DNA of 49,372 bases. It comes from an uncultured Pelagibacteraceae bacterium (GTDB taxonomy: Bacteria; Pseudomonadota; Alphaproteobacteria; Pelagibacterales; Pelagibacteraceae). The position numbers and the translations under genes are program-made. This document shows positions 1 through 9,367 of the stretch, in pieces. The stretch lies in NCBI GenBank assembly GCA_902538525.1, contig CACBFA010000005.1, forward strand, positions 1 to 49,372, read 5' to 3'. Position 1 is the first letter of the stretch, and the number at the start of each line of letters is the position of its first letter. The notes under the pieces are model-generated. The model was not told the DNA's origin. It did not search any database and was given only the letters and a program-made list of their open reading frames with translations.

Positions 1-307
1 TACTTTCATTAAATACTGGTCCAATAATTATATTTACACCATTATTGTAGAGTTCATTTGATACTCTTAGTGCATCAATTGGGTTTGCCTTTGTATCTTT
101 AGGTATTATTGTTATTCTATCATCATTAATTTTATTTAACGCCATCCTTGTCGAGTTAAGAATTGAATTACCAATATATGAATATTCGCCTGATAAAGGT
201 ACAATTAAACCTATTTTAATTTTCTCATCTGAAATTGCTTTAAGATGTGAGAAAAGGATTATAAGTAAAACTTTTAAAATTATGATATATAATTTTCTCA
301 ATGTCAT
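1..307 (-). CDS. LpoA-like periplasmic ligand-binding protein, N-terminal part (runs off the window)
   Basis: The reverse strand opens with ATG at 307 and stays open to the window edge, giving about 102 residues. They start with a basic, hydrophobic signal peptide (MTLRKLYIIILKVLLIILF) ending near HLKA-ISDE, followed by KIKIGLIVPLSGEYSYIG and later NIIIGPVFNES. That is the N-terminal lobe of the Peripla_BP_6 / amino-acid ABC-binding fold, also found in LpoA (YraM), the outer-membrane activator of penicillin-binding protein 1A. I favour LpoA because rsmI sits head-to-head with it and a DolP-like gene follows, as in the yraM-yraL-yraP region of other proteobacteria. No lipobox cysteine is visible here. 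A solute-binding protein of a branched-chain amino acid transporter is the alternative. The C-terminus is outside the window. Confidence 0.75.
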   Translation of the reverse strand, partial: MTLRKLYIIILKVLLIILFSHLKAISDEKIKIGLIVPLSGEYSYIGNSILNSTRMALNKINDDRITIIPKDTKANPIDALRVSNELYNNGVNIIIGPVFNES

Positions 308-310
308 TAA

Positions 311-1168
311 ATGTATAATTTTGAATTAAATGATAGTTTAAAACCTGGGCTATATTGTGTTTCTACTCCAATAGGAAATTTAGGTGATATTACTTTTAGG
401 GCTGTATACATACTTAATAAATCTGACTTGATTTTGTCAGAAGACACAAGAGTTTCAGGTAAACTGTTATCTAGGTTCAATATAAATACAAAATTATTAT
501 CTAATCATAAATTCAATGAAAAAAAAAACATCAAAAATGTATTAAATTTACTAAAAAAAAATAAAATAATTTCTATAATTTCAGATGCAGGCACTCCAAC
601 AATTTCTGATCCGGGTGGAATTTTAATTAAAGAATGCATCAAAAATAAAATTAATATATTTCCAGTTCCAGGATCCTCTGCTGTTGCTGCAGCTGTTTCT
701 ATAAGTGGCTTTTCAAACAATTTCTTTTTTTGTGGTTTTTTGCCTGATAAAAAATTACAAATTGATCGACTTTTTCAAAAGATCTCTAATTTAAATTATT
801 CAATTGTTTTCTTTATTTCACCCAAGAAAATAAAAAAAATAAAAGATAAAATCCAAAAATATTTTAATGATAGAGATATTTTGATTACTAGAGAAATGAC
901 AAAATTCCATGAAGAATATATTAGAGATAAGGTTAAAAATCTTAATAATATTAACATATCAGAAAAAGGTGAGATTACTGTAGTTATATCAGAAAATTCA
1001 AATTTAGAAAATAGGTTACAAGTAATTGAAGAATCAGTTAAAAAAAAAATTATCAGACTTTTAAAAAAAATGTCAATTAAAGATATTACATCAAAAATTA
1101 GTACGGAGTATAATATATCAAAAAAAATTGTTTATGATTATTGTTTAAAGAAAAAAAATGAAATTTAG
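311..1168 (+). CDS. rsmI: 16S rRNA (cytidine-1402-2'-O)-methyltransferase RsmI
   Basis: RsmI adds the 2'-O-methyl group to C1402 in the decoding centre of 16S rRNA, using S-adenosylmethionine. The 285-residue protein has the usual length and the tetrapyrrole-methylase-type fold. Visible motifs in order are TPIGNLGDIT at 19-28, EDTR at 44-47, SDAGTPTISDPG at 91-102, VPGSSA at 119-124 and FCGFLP at 140-145. The start ATG lies only 3 bases from the start of the divergent LpoA-like gene, so its promoter must lie within that gene. Its last 11 bases overlap the start of the BON lipoprotein gene, suggesting translational coupling. The basic, lysine-rich C-terminal third is the small domain typical of the family. 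Confidence 0.95.
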   Translation: MYNFELNDSLKPGLYCVSTPIGNLGDITFRAVYILNKSDLILSEDTRVSGKLLSRFNINTKLLSNHKFNEKKNIKNVLNLLKKNKIISIISDAGTPTISDPGGILIKECIKNKINIFPVPGSSAVAAAVSISGFSNNFFFCGFLPDKKLQIDRLFQKISNLNYSIVFFISPKKIKKIKDKIQKYFNDRDILITREMTKFHEEYIRDKVKNLNNINISEKGEITVVISENSNLENRLQVIEESVKKKIIRLLKKMSIKDITSKISTEYNISKKIVYDYCLKKKNEI

Positions 1169-1751
1169 AAATTTAATATTAATTGTAATTTTTTTTTTAA
1201 TTTCAGGATGTGTTGGTTATTCATCAACTGGAGTTTTGGGTACAGGAGTTTCAGTTGCTATGGACCCAAGAACTATTGGGACACAAATAGATGACTCTAT
1301 AATGCAAAAAAATTTGAGGGCAAAATTAATATTAATTGATCGTAGTTATTTATTAAAAGTAAAGACTAAAGTTTTGGATGGTCGAATTTTTATAACAGGT
1401 AAAGTGGACACTGTAGAAGAAAAACTAAAAATCACAAAATTAGGCTGGGAAATAAAAGGAGCAAGATCAGTTAAAAATGATTTAAAAATTAAAGAAGAGT
1501 TTAATTTCAAACAAACCGCAAAAGATGTACTTATTACTTCTCAATTAAGAACTGCTCTTATAACAAATAAAAAAATTAAGTCTGCAAACTATGATATCGA
1601 TACTTATAAGAAAATTATTTATATTTATGGGATATCTCAAAATGAGGAAGAAAGAGCTGAGGTTATAAACGAAGCTAAGCAAGTTCTTGATGTTGAAGAT
1701 GTTGTTACGAGCATTTTTTTAGTAGAGGACCTTAGAGTAGTAAAAAATTAA
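1158..1751 (+). CDS. BON-domain outer-membrane lipoprotein, DolP/YraP-like
   Basis: This 197-residue protein starts with a lipoprotein signal peptide, MKFRNLILIVIFFLISGC, with the lipobox cysteine at residue 18. Two BON domains (about 45-110 and 115-190) follow; the first contains the typical VKTKVLDGRIFITGKV segment. In E. coli the related DolP (YraP) is a dual-BON lipoprotein that binds anionic phospholipid and supports outer-membrane integrity, and it lies in the same neighbourhood as lpoA and rsmI. The yraN and diaA genes often found between them are absent here. The start overlaps rsmI by 11 bases. The stop overlaps by 4 bases with the stop of the convergent malic enzyme gene. Confidence 0.85.
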   Translation: MKFRNLILIVIFFLISGCVGYSSTGVLGTGVSVAMDPRTIGTQIDDSIMQKNLRAKLILIDRSYLLKVKTKVLDGRIFITGKVDTVEEKLKITKLGWEIKGARSVKNDLKIKEEFNFKQTAKDVLITSQLRTALITNKKIKSANYDIDTYKKIIYIYGISQNEEERAEVINEAKQVLDVEDVVTSIFLVEDLRVVKN

Positions 1752-4036
1752 TTTGGTTTTTTATAATTAATTACACCTGCCGAATATGCTGCAACAGATG
1801 CTAAATTTAATATGTCAGATGTCGATGATCTTAAGGGTGCAATTTCAATTGCCTGACCTAAACCGATTAATAGTGGTCCAATAACTTTAGCGCCACCTAA
1901 TGTTTTCATTATTTTATAAGTTATAGCAGCGCTATGTTGTCCAGGCATAATTAATATATTCGCATTACCAACTATTTCTGAGAATGGGTATAAGTCTTTA
2001 TATTCATCGCTTAAGGCTACATCAGGCTGCATGTCTCCATCAAATTTAAAATCAACCTTTTTATTTTTTAAAATTTCTACAGCATCTCTTATATGTTTAG
2101 TTCTAGCTGTAATTGGTTGGCCGAATGTTGAGTGCGAAAGAAAAGCAACTTTTGGTTCAAAACCAAATAATCTTGCAACTCTAGACGCGGAAATTGCTAT
2201 TTCAGATAGTTGCTCAGATGTTGGATATTCATGAACACTTGTATCCGCAATGAATACTGTTTTTCCTTTATTAACAATCATGTTCAATCCAAACATAATT
2301 TCTCCTGGTCTAGCATCTATTACTTTTTTTACTTTATCCAGAGATTGTCCATATCTTCTAGAATTACCAGTAACCATTGCATCAGCATCACCACATGCAA
2401 CCATGCAAGAACCCCATATAACCCTGTCATTTCTAACCATTTTATCACAATCTCTTTCAAGCAATCCCTCTGTTCTTTGAAGTTTTTTAAATAAGTAATT
2501 CACATATTTTTTTCGTTTGTCGCTCAAAGTAGAATTCACAATTTGAATATCAAAATTTTCTCCATATCCAATCTCTCTCAGTTTTTCTTTAACCACTTTT
2601 TCTTTAGCAACCAAAATAGGCGTACCTAATCCACTATTTTTAAATGCTATAGCTGCTTTCAAAGTATTTTCATCTTCACCATCAGCAAATACAACTTTTT
2701 TGTTCGTTTTTTTAATTTGATTATTTATTCCCTGCATAATAGTTACAGATGGATCAAGCCTTTGTTTTAGCTGTTCAGAATATTGATCAAAATTTTCTAT
2801 TTTTTTTCTTGCAACACCAGATTTTATAGCAGCTTTTGCTACTGCAACTGGTATTACGCTTATTAACCTTGGGTCAAAAGTAGATGGAATGATATATTCT
2901 TTACCATAATTAGGTCTTTCACCACCCATTGCAGCCGCGACTTCATCAGGCACAAATTCTCTTGCAAGTGAGGCGATAGCATTAGCTGCCGCAACTTTCA
3001 TTTCTTCATTAATAGTTTTTGCTCTAACATCTAATGCTCCCCTAAATATGTAAGGAAATCCAATTAAATTATTTACTTGATTTGGATAATCTGATCTACC
3101 AGTTGCTACAATTGCATCATTTCTCACTTCTTCTATATCTTCTGGTTTAATTTCAGGATCTGGATTTGCGCATGCAAATATAATTGGATTTTTTGCCATT
3201 TTTTTAACCATACTTTTTTTTACAACACCTGCTGCGGATAAGCCTAAAAATACATCTGCATTTTTCATCGCATCGTCTAAACTTTTATCCTTTGTTTCTA
3301 CTGCAAATTCCTTTTTCCAAGAATTAATATCTTTTCTATTTTTGTTTATTACGCCCTTTGTATCTAACATTTTAATATTATTTTTTGGAATACCAGTGCT
3401 TCTAAATAATTTTGCGCATGCCATAGCTGCGGCACCTGCACCATTAATCACTATTTTAATTTTTTTTAAGTTTTTTTTTGCTATATCAACTGCATTGATT
3501 AGTGCGGCTGTTGTAATGATTGCAGTTCCATGCTGATCGTCATGAAACACAGGAATATCTAGAATTTTTTTTAATTCTTCTTCAATTATAAAACAGTTTG
3601 GAGCTGCAATGTCTTCAAGATTTATACCACCAAAACTTTTTGCGATATGCTTTATTGAATTAATTATTTCTTTTGTATCTTCTGTGTCTATTTCTAAATC
3701 AATCGAATCAATATCTGCAAATCTTTTAAATAGAACGGCTTTTCCTTCCATCACTGGTTTCGATGCTATCGCGCCCAAATTTCCTAGCCCTAATATTGCT
3801 GATCCATTACTAATTACTGCAACTAGATTTCCTTTAGTAGTATATTCATATGCCAACTCAGGATTGTCGGCTATTGCTTTTACAGGAGCCGCAACACCAG
3901 GAGAATAAGCTAATGCTAGATCTCTTTTTGTAGTTACGGGCTTAGATGAAACGATCTCTATTTTGCCAGATTTATCATTAGTATGAAAATCTAAAGCTTC
4001 TTTATCAGAATAATGTTCAATTTTGTTTTTTTTCAT
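1748..4036 (-). CDS. maeB: NADP-dependent malic enzyme fused to a phosphotransacetylase domain
   Basis: The enzyme oxidatively decarboxylates malate to pyruvate, making NADPH. At 762 residues it has the length of the proteobacterial MaeB type. The malic enzyme part covers about 1-430, with AYSPGVAAPV at 43-52, GKAVLFKRFADIDSIDLEID at 98-117, EDIAAPNCF at 141-149, FHDDQHGTAI at 164-173 and the dinucleotide-binding NGAGAAAMACAKLF near 198-211. The C-terminal part (about 440-762) is a phosphotransacetylase-like domain (VVFADGEDENTLKAA, FIADTSVHEYPTSEQL). In known MaeB proteins that domain is usually regulatory, responding to acetyl-CoA, rather than catalytic. Divergent from murJ with a gap of 44 bases. 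No terminator is visible at its end, where the stop codon is shared with the convergent lipoprotein gene. Confidence 0.95.
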   Translation of the reverse strand: MKKNKIEHYSDKEALDFHTNDKSGKIEIVSSKPVTTKRDLALAYSPGVAAPVKAIADNPELAYEYTTKGNLVAVISNGSAILGLGNLGAIASKPVMEGKAVLFKRFADIDSIDLEIDTEDTKEIINSIKHIAKSFGGINLEDIAAPNCFIIEEELKKILDIPVFHDDQHGTAIITTAALINAVDIAKKNLKKIKIVINGAGAAAMACAKLFRSTGIPKNNIKMLDTKGVINKNRKDINSWKKEFAVETKDKSLDDAMKNADVFLGLSAAGVVKKSMVKKMAKNPIIFACANPDPEIKPEDIEEVRNDAIVATGRSDYPNQVNNLIGFPYIFRGALDVRAKTINEEMKVAAANAIASLAREFVPDEVAAAMGGERPNYGKEYIIPSTFDPRLISVIPVAVAKAAIKSGVARKKIENFDQYSEQLKQRLDPSVTIMQGINNQIKKTNKKVVFADGEDENTLKAAIAFKNSGLGTPILVAKEKVVKEKLREIGYGENFDIQIVNSTLSDKRKKYVNYLFKKLQRTEGLLERDCDKMVRNDRVIWGSCMVACGDADAMVTGNSRRYGQSLDKVKKVIDARPGEIMFGLNMIVNKGKTVFIADTSVHEYPTSEQLSEIAISASRVARLFGFEPKVAFLSHSTFGQPITARTKHIRDAVEILKNKKVDFKFDGDMQPDVALSDEYKDLYPFSEIVGNANILIMPGQHSAAITYKIMKTLGGAKVIGPLLIGLGQAIEIAPLRSSTSDILNLASVAAYSAGVINYKKPN

Positions 4037-4080
4037 TATTTGTTTAGATATACAAAAGGATTAAGTTAGTAATATGATTT

Positions 4081-5607
4081 ATGAATTTAATTAAGTCAAC
4101 AGGCACATTTAGTCTGTTTGTTATACTAAGCAGAATATTAGGATACATTAGAGATTTTTTTATAGCTATTTATCTTGGTTCGGGACCAATTGCTGATGCA
4201 TTTTTCGTAGCATTTAGAATACCAAACACTTTTAGAAGATTGTTTGCAGAAGGTACTTTTAATGCAGCATTTGTTCCATCTTACACAGCAGAACTTTTGT
4301 CTAGCAAAAAAAATGCACAAAAGTTTGCAAACTCAGTATTTAATTTATTGGTTCTAGCACTTTTAAGCCTAACAATACTTGTCGAGATTTTTATGCCAAG
4401 CTTTATAAAATTGATCGCTCCTGGCTTCTCAGACATAGATGAAAAGTTTCAGTTAGCAGTTGATTTAACAAGAATTACTTTTCCATTCTTACTTTTTATA
4501 AGTTTAGCCTCTTTTTTTTCAGCAATTTTAAATTCTCACAACAAATTTGCCGCCGCAGCCGCAGCCCCACTTTTTTTAAATATAATATTAATAATATGTT
4601 TCCTTTTCATAAAAAACGATACTGATTTAGTTTACCATCTAAGTTATGCAGTAACATTTGCAGGAATTATACAATTTATATTTTTAATTATTTTTACTAG
4701 AAAATATTTTTGTCCAAGTTTTAAATTCAATTTTCAAATAGATAATAAAATAAAATTTTTTTTTAAAAAACTCTTGCCGAGTATATTTTCGTCTGGCGTT
4801 ACTCAAATTAATATATTAGTTGGTACAATAATTGCCTCTTTCCAGGCAAGTGCTGTTTCATATTTGTATTATGCAGATAGAATATACCAGATAAACTTAG
4901 CAATAGCAGGAATTGCAATCGGTATAATTATTTTACCCAACCTGAGTAGATATGTTAAGAGTAAAAACAAAATAAAATTGGAAATTTTACAAAATAAGTC
5001 TTTGGAGTTGAGTTTATTTTTAAGTCTTCCAGCTACCATAGCATTAATTGTTGCTTCTGAAGAAATTGTTTCCGCACTTTTTGGTTATGGATCTTTTAAT
5101 GAAGAAAGTGTTAAAAATTCAGCTCTTGCATTATTTTATTTTGCATTAGGTCTACCTGCATTTTCAATGATAAAAATATTTTCAAGTTTTATATTTGCCA
5201 GAAATGATACAAAAACACCTTTTTACTTTTCATTGATTTCTGTAATTTTGAATATTGTTATTAGTGTATCTTTATTTAGTAAAATAGGTTTTATTATAAT
5301 CCCTATAGCAACAACTATTTCTTCATGGTTGAATGGTTTCTTACTAATGGTATTTGCCCTAAATAAAAATTATTTTAATTTCAAAAACTCGTTTTTTATA
5401 CAACTTTTTAAAATATCAATTTCAAATTTAATTTGCTTGGGATTATTTAAAATATTAATAAATTATTTTGGCAATTATTTTATATTTTCAAATAGTTACA
5501 AATTTTTAGCAATTATATTATTAGTTTTTTTAACTTTGGCTTTTTATTTATTGATTTCAATACTCATTAAGGCCTTTAAAATATCTGATATTAAATTAAA
5601 CTATTAA
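4081..5607 (+). CDS. murJ: Lipid II flippase MurJ (MviN family)
   Basis: MurJ moves lipid II, the peptidoglycan precursor, across the inner membrane. The 508-residue protein is hydrophobic throughout, with roughly 13-14 membrane segments. Its N-terminal signature (SRILGYIRDFFIA, then ADAFFVAFRIPNTFRRLFAEG and AAFVPSY) is diagnostic of MviN/MurJ, including the arginine in the central cavity and the RIPNTFRRLFAEG loop. The ATG at 4081 is the natural start. An ATG at 4074 is in another frame and hits a stop after six codons. Three bases separate its stop from trpS, so the two are probably co-transcribed. Confidence 0.95.
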   Translation: MNLIKSTGTFSLFVILSRILGYIRDFFIAIYLGSGPIADAFFVAFRIPNTFRRLFAEGTFNAAFVPSYTAELLSSKKNAQKFANSVFNLLVLALLSLTILVEIFMPSFIKLIAPGFSDIDEKFQLAVDLTRITFPFLLFISLASFFSAILNSHNKFAAAAAAPLFLNIILIICFLFIKNDTDLVYHLSYAVTFAGIIQFIFLIIFTRKYFCPSFKFNFQIDNKIKFFFKKLLPSIFSSGVTQINILVGTIIASFQASAVSYLYYADRIYQINLAIAGIAIGIIILPNLSRYVKSKNKIKLEILQNKSLELSLFLSLPATIALIVASEEIVSALFGYGSFNEESVKNSALALFYFALGLPAFSMIKIFSSFIFARNDTKTPFYFSLISVILNIVISVSLFSKIGFIIIPIATTISSWLNGFLLMVFALNKNYFNFKNSFFIQLFKISISNLICLGLFKILINYFGNYFIFSNSYKFLAIILLVFLTLAFYLLISILIKAFKISDIKLNY

Positions 5608-5610
5608 ATT

Positions 5611-6612
5611 ATGTCTAAAAAAATTTTTTCTGGAGTTCAACCAACTGGAAATTTACATCTTGGCAATTATATAGGTGCAATAAAAAATTTTGTTGATTTA
5701 CAAAACAATAAAGATAATAGCTGTATTTTTTGTGTGGTTGATCTTCATGCTATCACTGTAATGCAAGATCCGATAGAGTTAAAAAATAATATTAGAGAAA
5801 CAGCAGCAACATTTATAGCAAGCGGTATTGATCCAAAAAAAAGTATAATATTCAATCAGTCTTTAGTTCCTGCACATTCTGAGGGTTCTTGGATTTTAGG
5901 ATGTGTAGCCAGAATGGGATGGCTTAATAGAATGACCCAATTCAAAGAAAAAGCCGGAAAAGATAAGGAAAAAGCTAGTGTTGGTTTATACATTTATCCC
6001 ATTCTAATGGCCTCTGATATTCTTTTATACGACGCTACTCATGTGCCGGTTGGAGATGATCAAAAACAACATTTAGAACTCTGTAGAGATATAGCTCAAA
6101 AATTCAATAACGAATATAAATGTCCAGATTTCTTAAGACCTCCTGAACCTCTAATCCAAAAACATTTTTCAAGAATAATGAGTTTGAAAGATGGTTCAAA
6201 AAAAATGAGTAAGTCAGATATTGCTGAAGGCAGTAGGATTAATCTAACAGATAACGAGGATCAAATTATTAACAAAATAAAAAAAGCAAAAACAGATAAT
6301 GATACTTTACCTGGAAAAGAAGATGGACTTAAAGGTAGACCTGAAGCAGAAAATTTGATGGGTATTTACTCAAGCTTAAGTAATCAAAATATTACTGATA
6401 CATTAAATGAATTTGAGGGAAAAAATTTTTCTGATTTGAAAAATAAACTATCTGAAATAATTGTTACTAAACTATCACCTATATCAAAAGAAATACAAAA
6501 ATTATTGTCAGATAAAAATTATATAGATCAAATTTTAGAGGATGGTGCCGCAAAAGCGGAGGATATTTCGACCAAAAAAGTAAAAAAAATTAAAGAAATG
6601 GTTGGTTTTTAA
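5611..6612 (+). CDS. trpS: Tryptophanyl-tRNA synthetase
   Basis: Cytosolic class I aminoacyl-tRNA synthetase charging tRNA-Trp. The 333-residue length is standard for bacteria. The HIGH-type motif appears as [13 protein letters not shown] at 11-23, and the KMSKS loop at 198-202. [16 protein letters not shown] (101-116) and [13 protein letters not shown] (148-160) are strongly conserved family segments. It lies 3 bases after murJ; this murJ-trpS-nfuA order is common in alphaproteobacteria. A 37-base AT-rich gap without a visible terminator separates it from the nfuA-like gene. Confidence 0.97.
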   Translation: MSKKIFSGVQPTGNLHLGNYIGAIKNFVDLQNNKDNSCIFCVVDLHAITVMQDPIELKNNIRETAATFIASGIDPKKSIIFNQSLVPAHSEGSWILGCVARMGWLNRMTQFKEKAGKDKEKASVGLYIYPILMASDILLYDATHVPVGDDQKQHLELCRDIAQKFNNEYKCPDFLRPPEPLIQKHFSRIMSLKDGSKKMSKSDIAEGSRINLTDNEDQIINKIKKAKTDNDTLPGKEDGLKGRPEAENLMGIYSSLSNQNITDTLNEFEGKNFSDLKNKLSEIIVTKLSPISKEIQKLLSDKNYIDQILEDGAAKAEDISTKKVKKIKEMVGF

Positions 6613-6649
6613 TTATTTAATATTTTGAAATAAACATTATATAAAACCT

Positions 6650-7192
6650 ATGTTTATACAAACTGAAAATACCCCAAACCCAAATTCATTAAAGTTTATA
6701 CCTGGTAGGAAGGTATCTAATAATGGTTCTTTAGAAGTTCTAAATCAAGAAGATACAAATAATTTATTGATAAAGAACTTATTACAAATAAACGGAGTAA
6801 CAGGAGTGTTTTTAGGGGAAGATTTTTTTTCTATAAATAAAGAAGAGAATAAAAAATGGGAAGATATCAAACATATTGTTATATCTTATGTAAATGAACA
6901 TTATGCAAATGGCAATACTTGTATTATAGATAAAACAAATGAAGAAGAGCAAAGCAAAAATTATTCAGAGATTGAAAAACAAATAATAAGTATTCTAGAT
7001 TCTAAGATCAGACCTGCTGTTGCAAGAGATGGAGGAGATATAAAGTTCCAAGGGTTCAAGGATGGGAAAGTTAAAGTTTTGTTAAAAGGTAGTTGTTCAG
7101 GCTGTCCGTCTTCAACTCTTACTTTAAAAAAGGGTGTGGAAAACTTGCTTTGCCATTACATTCCTGAAGTTAAAGAAGTTTTAGCTGTATAA
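6650..7192 (+). CDS. nfuA: NfuA-type iron-sulfur carrier protein (Nfu_N plus NifU C-terminal domain)
   Basis: This is a carrier that holds a [4Fe-4S] cluster between protomers and passes it to client enzymes. The 180-residue protein has an Nfu_N domain at about 1-90 (MFIQTENTPNPNSLKFIPG, then GVTGVFLGEDFFSINK). A NifU-like C-terminal domain at about 105-178 contains RPAVARDGGDI and the cluster-binding CSGCPS, with Cys149 and Cys152. This Nfu_N architecture is the mitochondrial/alphaproteobacterial form (NFU1-like). Related alphaproteobacteria carry tsaB and fur close behind; here the Bax-like gene and a deacetylase lie in between. Clients in this window would include the radical-SAM enzyme MiaB. 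Confidence 0.93.
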   Translation: MFIQTENTPNPNSLKFIPGRKVSNNGSLEVLNQEDTNNLLIKNLLQINGVTGVFLGEDFFSINKEENKKWEDIKHIVISYVNEHYANGNTCIIDKTNEEEQSKNYSEIEKQIISILDSKIRPAVARDGGDIKFQGFKDGKVKVLLKGSCSGCPSSTLTLKKGVENLLCHYIPEVKEVLAV

Positions 7193-7220
7193 TTAATTAA
7201 TAATATTTATATTGAAATTA

Positions 7221-8312
7221 ATGGTTAGACGTACAAAAAATAAAAGTATTAAACTTAACAAAAAAAAAAATAATTTATTTAGATTTTCGACAATTAGTAT
7301 TTTTGTAATAATATCATTTTTTTCTTTGCCGACCATAAGCAATTTTTTGGATAAAAATTTAAATTTCAAAAAATCTATAATTTCAAATTCTGGTGTTAAT
7401 TTTGATCAAGAACTTGAAAAAAGAAAAAAAGTGATAGATGGAGAAACTGAAGCTAAAACAAATAAATTGAGTCTAAAAAATATTTTTGCTGATATTGATT
7501 TTTTCAGTACAGATGACGAGGGACAAAATTCAATAAGATTTGATGCAAGAACAATTGAGCAATTGTTTAAAGATACGAATTATAATCTCGAGAGGGTTAA
7601 GGAGACTAAGTTAGTTAATATAGGTAACAAAATTGACCATCTTCCAAAAGAGATTAAAAGTATTGAGAGCTCAAAAAAGAGAAAGAGACTATTTATTCAA
7701 ATAGTTTTACCATTAATCGTTGAAGAGAATGCCAAAATTAGACTCGATAGAAAAGAATTATTTAGAATATTGGCTAAGAATATTAACACACAAAAAGAAA
7801 AAAATTGGCTAAAAGACAAATTTAAACAATATGGTTTAAGAGATGGAGATTTTTATTCTCTTAAAGTTAGAATGGATGAAATACCTGTCTCTTTAGCGCT
7901 TGCTCAAGCTGCTAAAGAAACTGGATGGGGGACATCGAGATTTGCACAAGAAGGTAATGCATTATTTGGACAATGGACTTGGAGTGGAGAAGGAATCAGA
8001 CCGGCAGGTGTAGATAAAGATGCAAAACACAAAGTAGCAAAGTTTGCCGTTCTTAAAGCATCAGTGAGAGCATATCAACGAAATTTAAATACTCACAGCA
8101 GTTATATCGAATTTAGAAAAGAAAGAGCAATTCAAAGAGACAACGATGAAAAATTAGACAGTTTAAAGTTGGTAAATTATTTAGATAAATACGCGGAGAC
8201 AGGGCAACAATATATCGATGTATTAAAAAAAATTATAAAGCAAAATTCACTTACAGATTTTGATGATGTTAATGTAATGCCTACAAGCAATAAAACTAAA
8301 AAATTAATTTAA
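7221..8312 (+). CDS. Bax-like N-acetylglucosaminidase domain protein, membrane-anchored
   Basis: The protein (363 residues from ATG 7221; a TTG at 7212 would add three) has a basic N-terminus and one membrane segment near 22-38, so most of it should be periplasmic. The C-terminal domain (about 195-350) belongs to the Bax branch of the glucosaminidase/lysozyme-like superfamily, with IPVSLALAQAAKETGWGTSRF, NALFGQWTW and AVLKASVRAYQRNLNTH. The glutamate in AAKETGWG is the expected catalytic acid. The role is inferred to be trimming of peptidoglycan glycan strands. The middle segment (about 55-180) is charged, lysine-rich and unrecognised. Its stop codon overlaps that of the convergent deacetylase by 4 bases. 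Confidence 0.85.
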   Translation: MVRRTKNKSIKLNKKKNNLFRFSTISIFVIISFFSLPTISNFLDKNLNFKKSIISNSGVNFDQELEKRKKVIDGETEAKTNKLSLKNIFADIDFFSTDDEGQNSIRFDARTIEQLFKDTNYNLERVKETKLVNIGNKIDHLPKEIKSIESSKKRKRLFIQIVLPLIVEENAKIRLDRKELFRILAKNINTQKEKNWLKDKFKQYGLRDGDFYSLKVRMDEIPVSLALAQAAKETGWGTSRFAQEGNALFGQWTWSGEGIRPAGVDKDAKHKVAKFAVLKASVRAYQRNLNTHSSYIEFRKERAIQRDNDEKLDSLKLVNYLDKYAETGQQYIDVLKKIIKQNSLTDFDDVNVMPTSNKTKKLI

Positions 8313-9367
8313 TTTTGAACAAATTGGAAACCCGAAAATCTCCACCCATTTTCATCTTTTAAAGAACAGTTAATCCTACCTCTTCTTTCAATAAATTTTT
8401 CTGAAAAATTAATATTTAATATATTGTCGATTAAGACAATTTTTGTTTTTCTCCATTTTGATCCTTCATTTGAAAAGCAATTAATATTTTCTAAATTTTT
8501 TTGATCTTCGAAAAATTCTATCACCATTTTAGGTGGGTTTTCTCCATCATTCATAAATTTGTTTTCAGGTTTAATAATTTTATACTGAAGTGGCAAATAA
8601 GAAATTACTTCTTTAAATCTTTTTATTTCCCCATATTTTTCGTTTATAGGGAATCTTGGTAGTTCATATCTATCTTTGTTTAAATCAATAACACCTGAAT
8701 GTTGACCAAATGCAAATTCAAAATCTTTTGAAATATAATTTTTTTGCTCTAAATTATACTCACCAAAGGGATAAGAAAAATAAATTGGATTATAACCTAA
8801 TTTATTTTTAAAAATTTTAATTGATTCCTCAATATCTTCTACAAACTTTTGAAAAGTAAATTTAGTTAAATAATCGTGTGAATGTGAATGGTTACCAATG
8901 TATGCAAAGTTCTCTTTTTCTATTTCTTTTATTTGGTCCCAACTCATATATCCTTTATTGCCGACTGCCTCTGTTGAGACAAATAAAATAAAAGGAATTT
9001 TTTCATTTTTTAAGATTGGCCATGCATTTTCATAAAAAGAAGTAAATGCATCATCAATAGTTAATAAAATTTTTTTTTGTTCCTTAACCTTTCTAAAACT
9101 TATTGAAAGTTCACCAGGATTATAAAAATTTAAATTATTTTCTTTTATTAAATCAATATGTTTTTTAAATATATCTAATCTTATATTTGTTGATGGATGC
9201 TTATTTTCTTCAAATCTATGATACATAATTGCCAAAATACCTTGTTCATCTTTAAAATATTTTTTATTTACTACTTCAGCTTTAACGTTTAAAAAAATAA
9301 TAAAAAAAATGAATACTTTAGTTATTAATGCTGCAGATGATAAAATTTTATTTTCTCTCATAACCAA
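8309..9367 (-). CDS. Exported polysaccharide deacetylase (NodB/CE4 family)
   Basis: A 352-residue protein with a hydrophobic export signal near residues 17-30 (VFIFFIIFLNVKA), so it acts outside the inner membrane. The NodB domain covers about 45-225: IMYHRFEE, LLTIDDAF (the usual TFDD motif with the Asp pair), GNHSHSHDYL (the HxxxH metal ligands) and YPFGEYN. CE4 enzymes remove N- or O-acetyl groups from amino-sugar polymers. The remaining ~130 residues form an unrecognised C-terminal extension with a small cysteine-bearing domain. The start is uncertain: ATG 9367 or 9361 makes it overlap the oppositely transcribed tsaB by 53-59 bases. No later ATG keeps the signal peptide intact; an ATT start is possible. 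Confidence 0.85.
   Translation of the reverse strand: MVMRENKILSSAALITKVFIFFIIFLNVKAEVVNKKYFKDEQGILAIMYHRFEENKHPSTNIRLDIFKKHIDLIKENNLNFYNPGELSISFRKVKEQKKILLTIDDAFTSFYENAWPILKNEKIPFILFVSTEAVGNKGYMSWDQIKEIEKENFAYIGNHSHSHDYLTKFTFQKFVEDIEESIKIFKNKLGYNPIYFSYPFGEYNLEQKNYISKDFEFAFGQHSGVIDLNKDRYELPRFPINEKYGEIKRFKEVISYLPLQYKIIKPENKFMNDGENPPKMVIEFFEDQKNLENINCFSNEGSKWRKTKIVLIDNILNINFSEKFIERRGRINCSLKDENGWRFSGFQFVQN

Noticed and set aside
2031..3908. Several plus-strand open frames inside maeB (2031-2234, 2210-2494, 2250-2480, 3342-3536, 3609-3908)
   Set aside because: They lie antisense to strongly conserved malic enzyme and phosphotransacetylase sequence, have no family-like sequence, and arise from low stop density opposite the coding strand.
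4074..4094. Six-codon frame crossing the murJ start
   Set aside because: Too short and without a ribosome-binding site; such frames occur by chance in AT-rich DNA.
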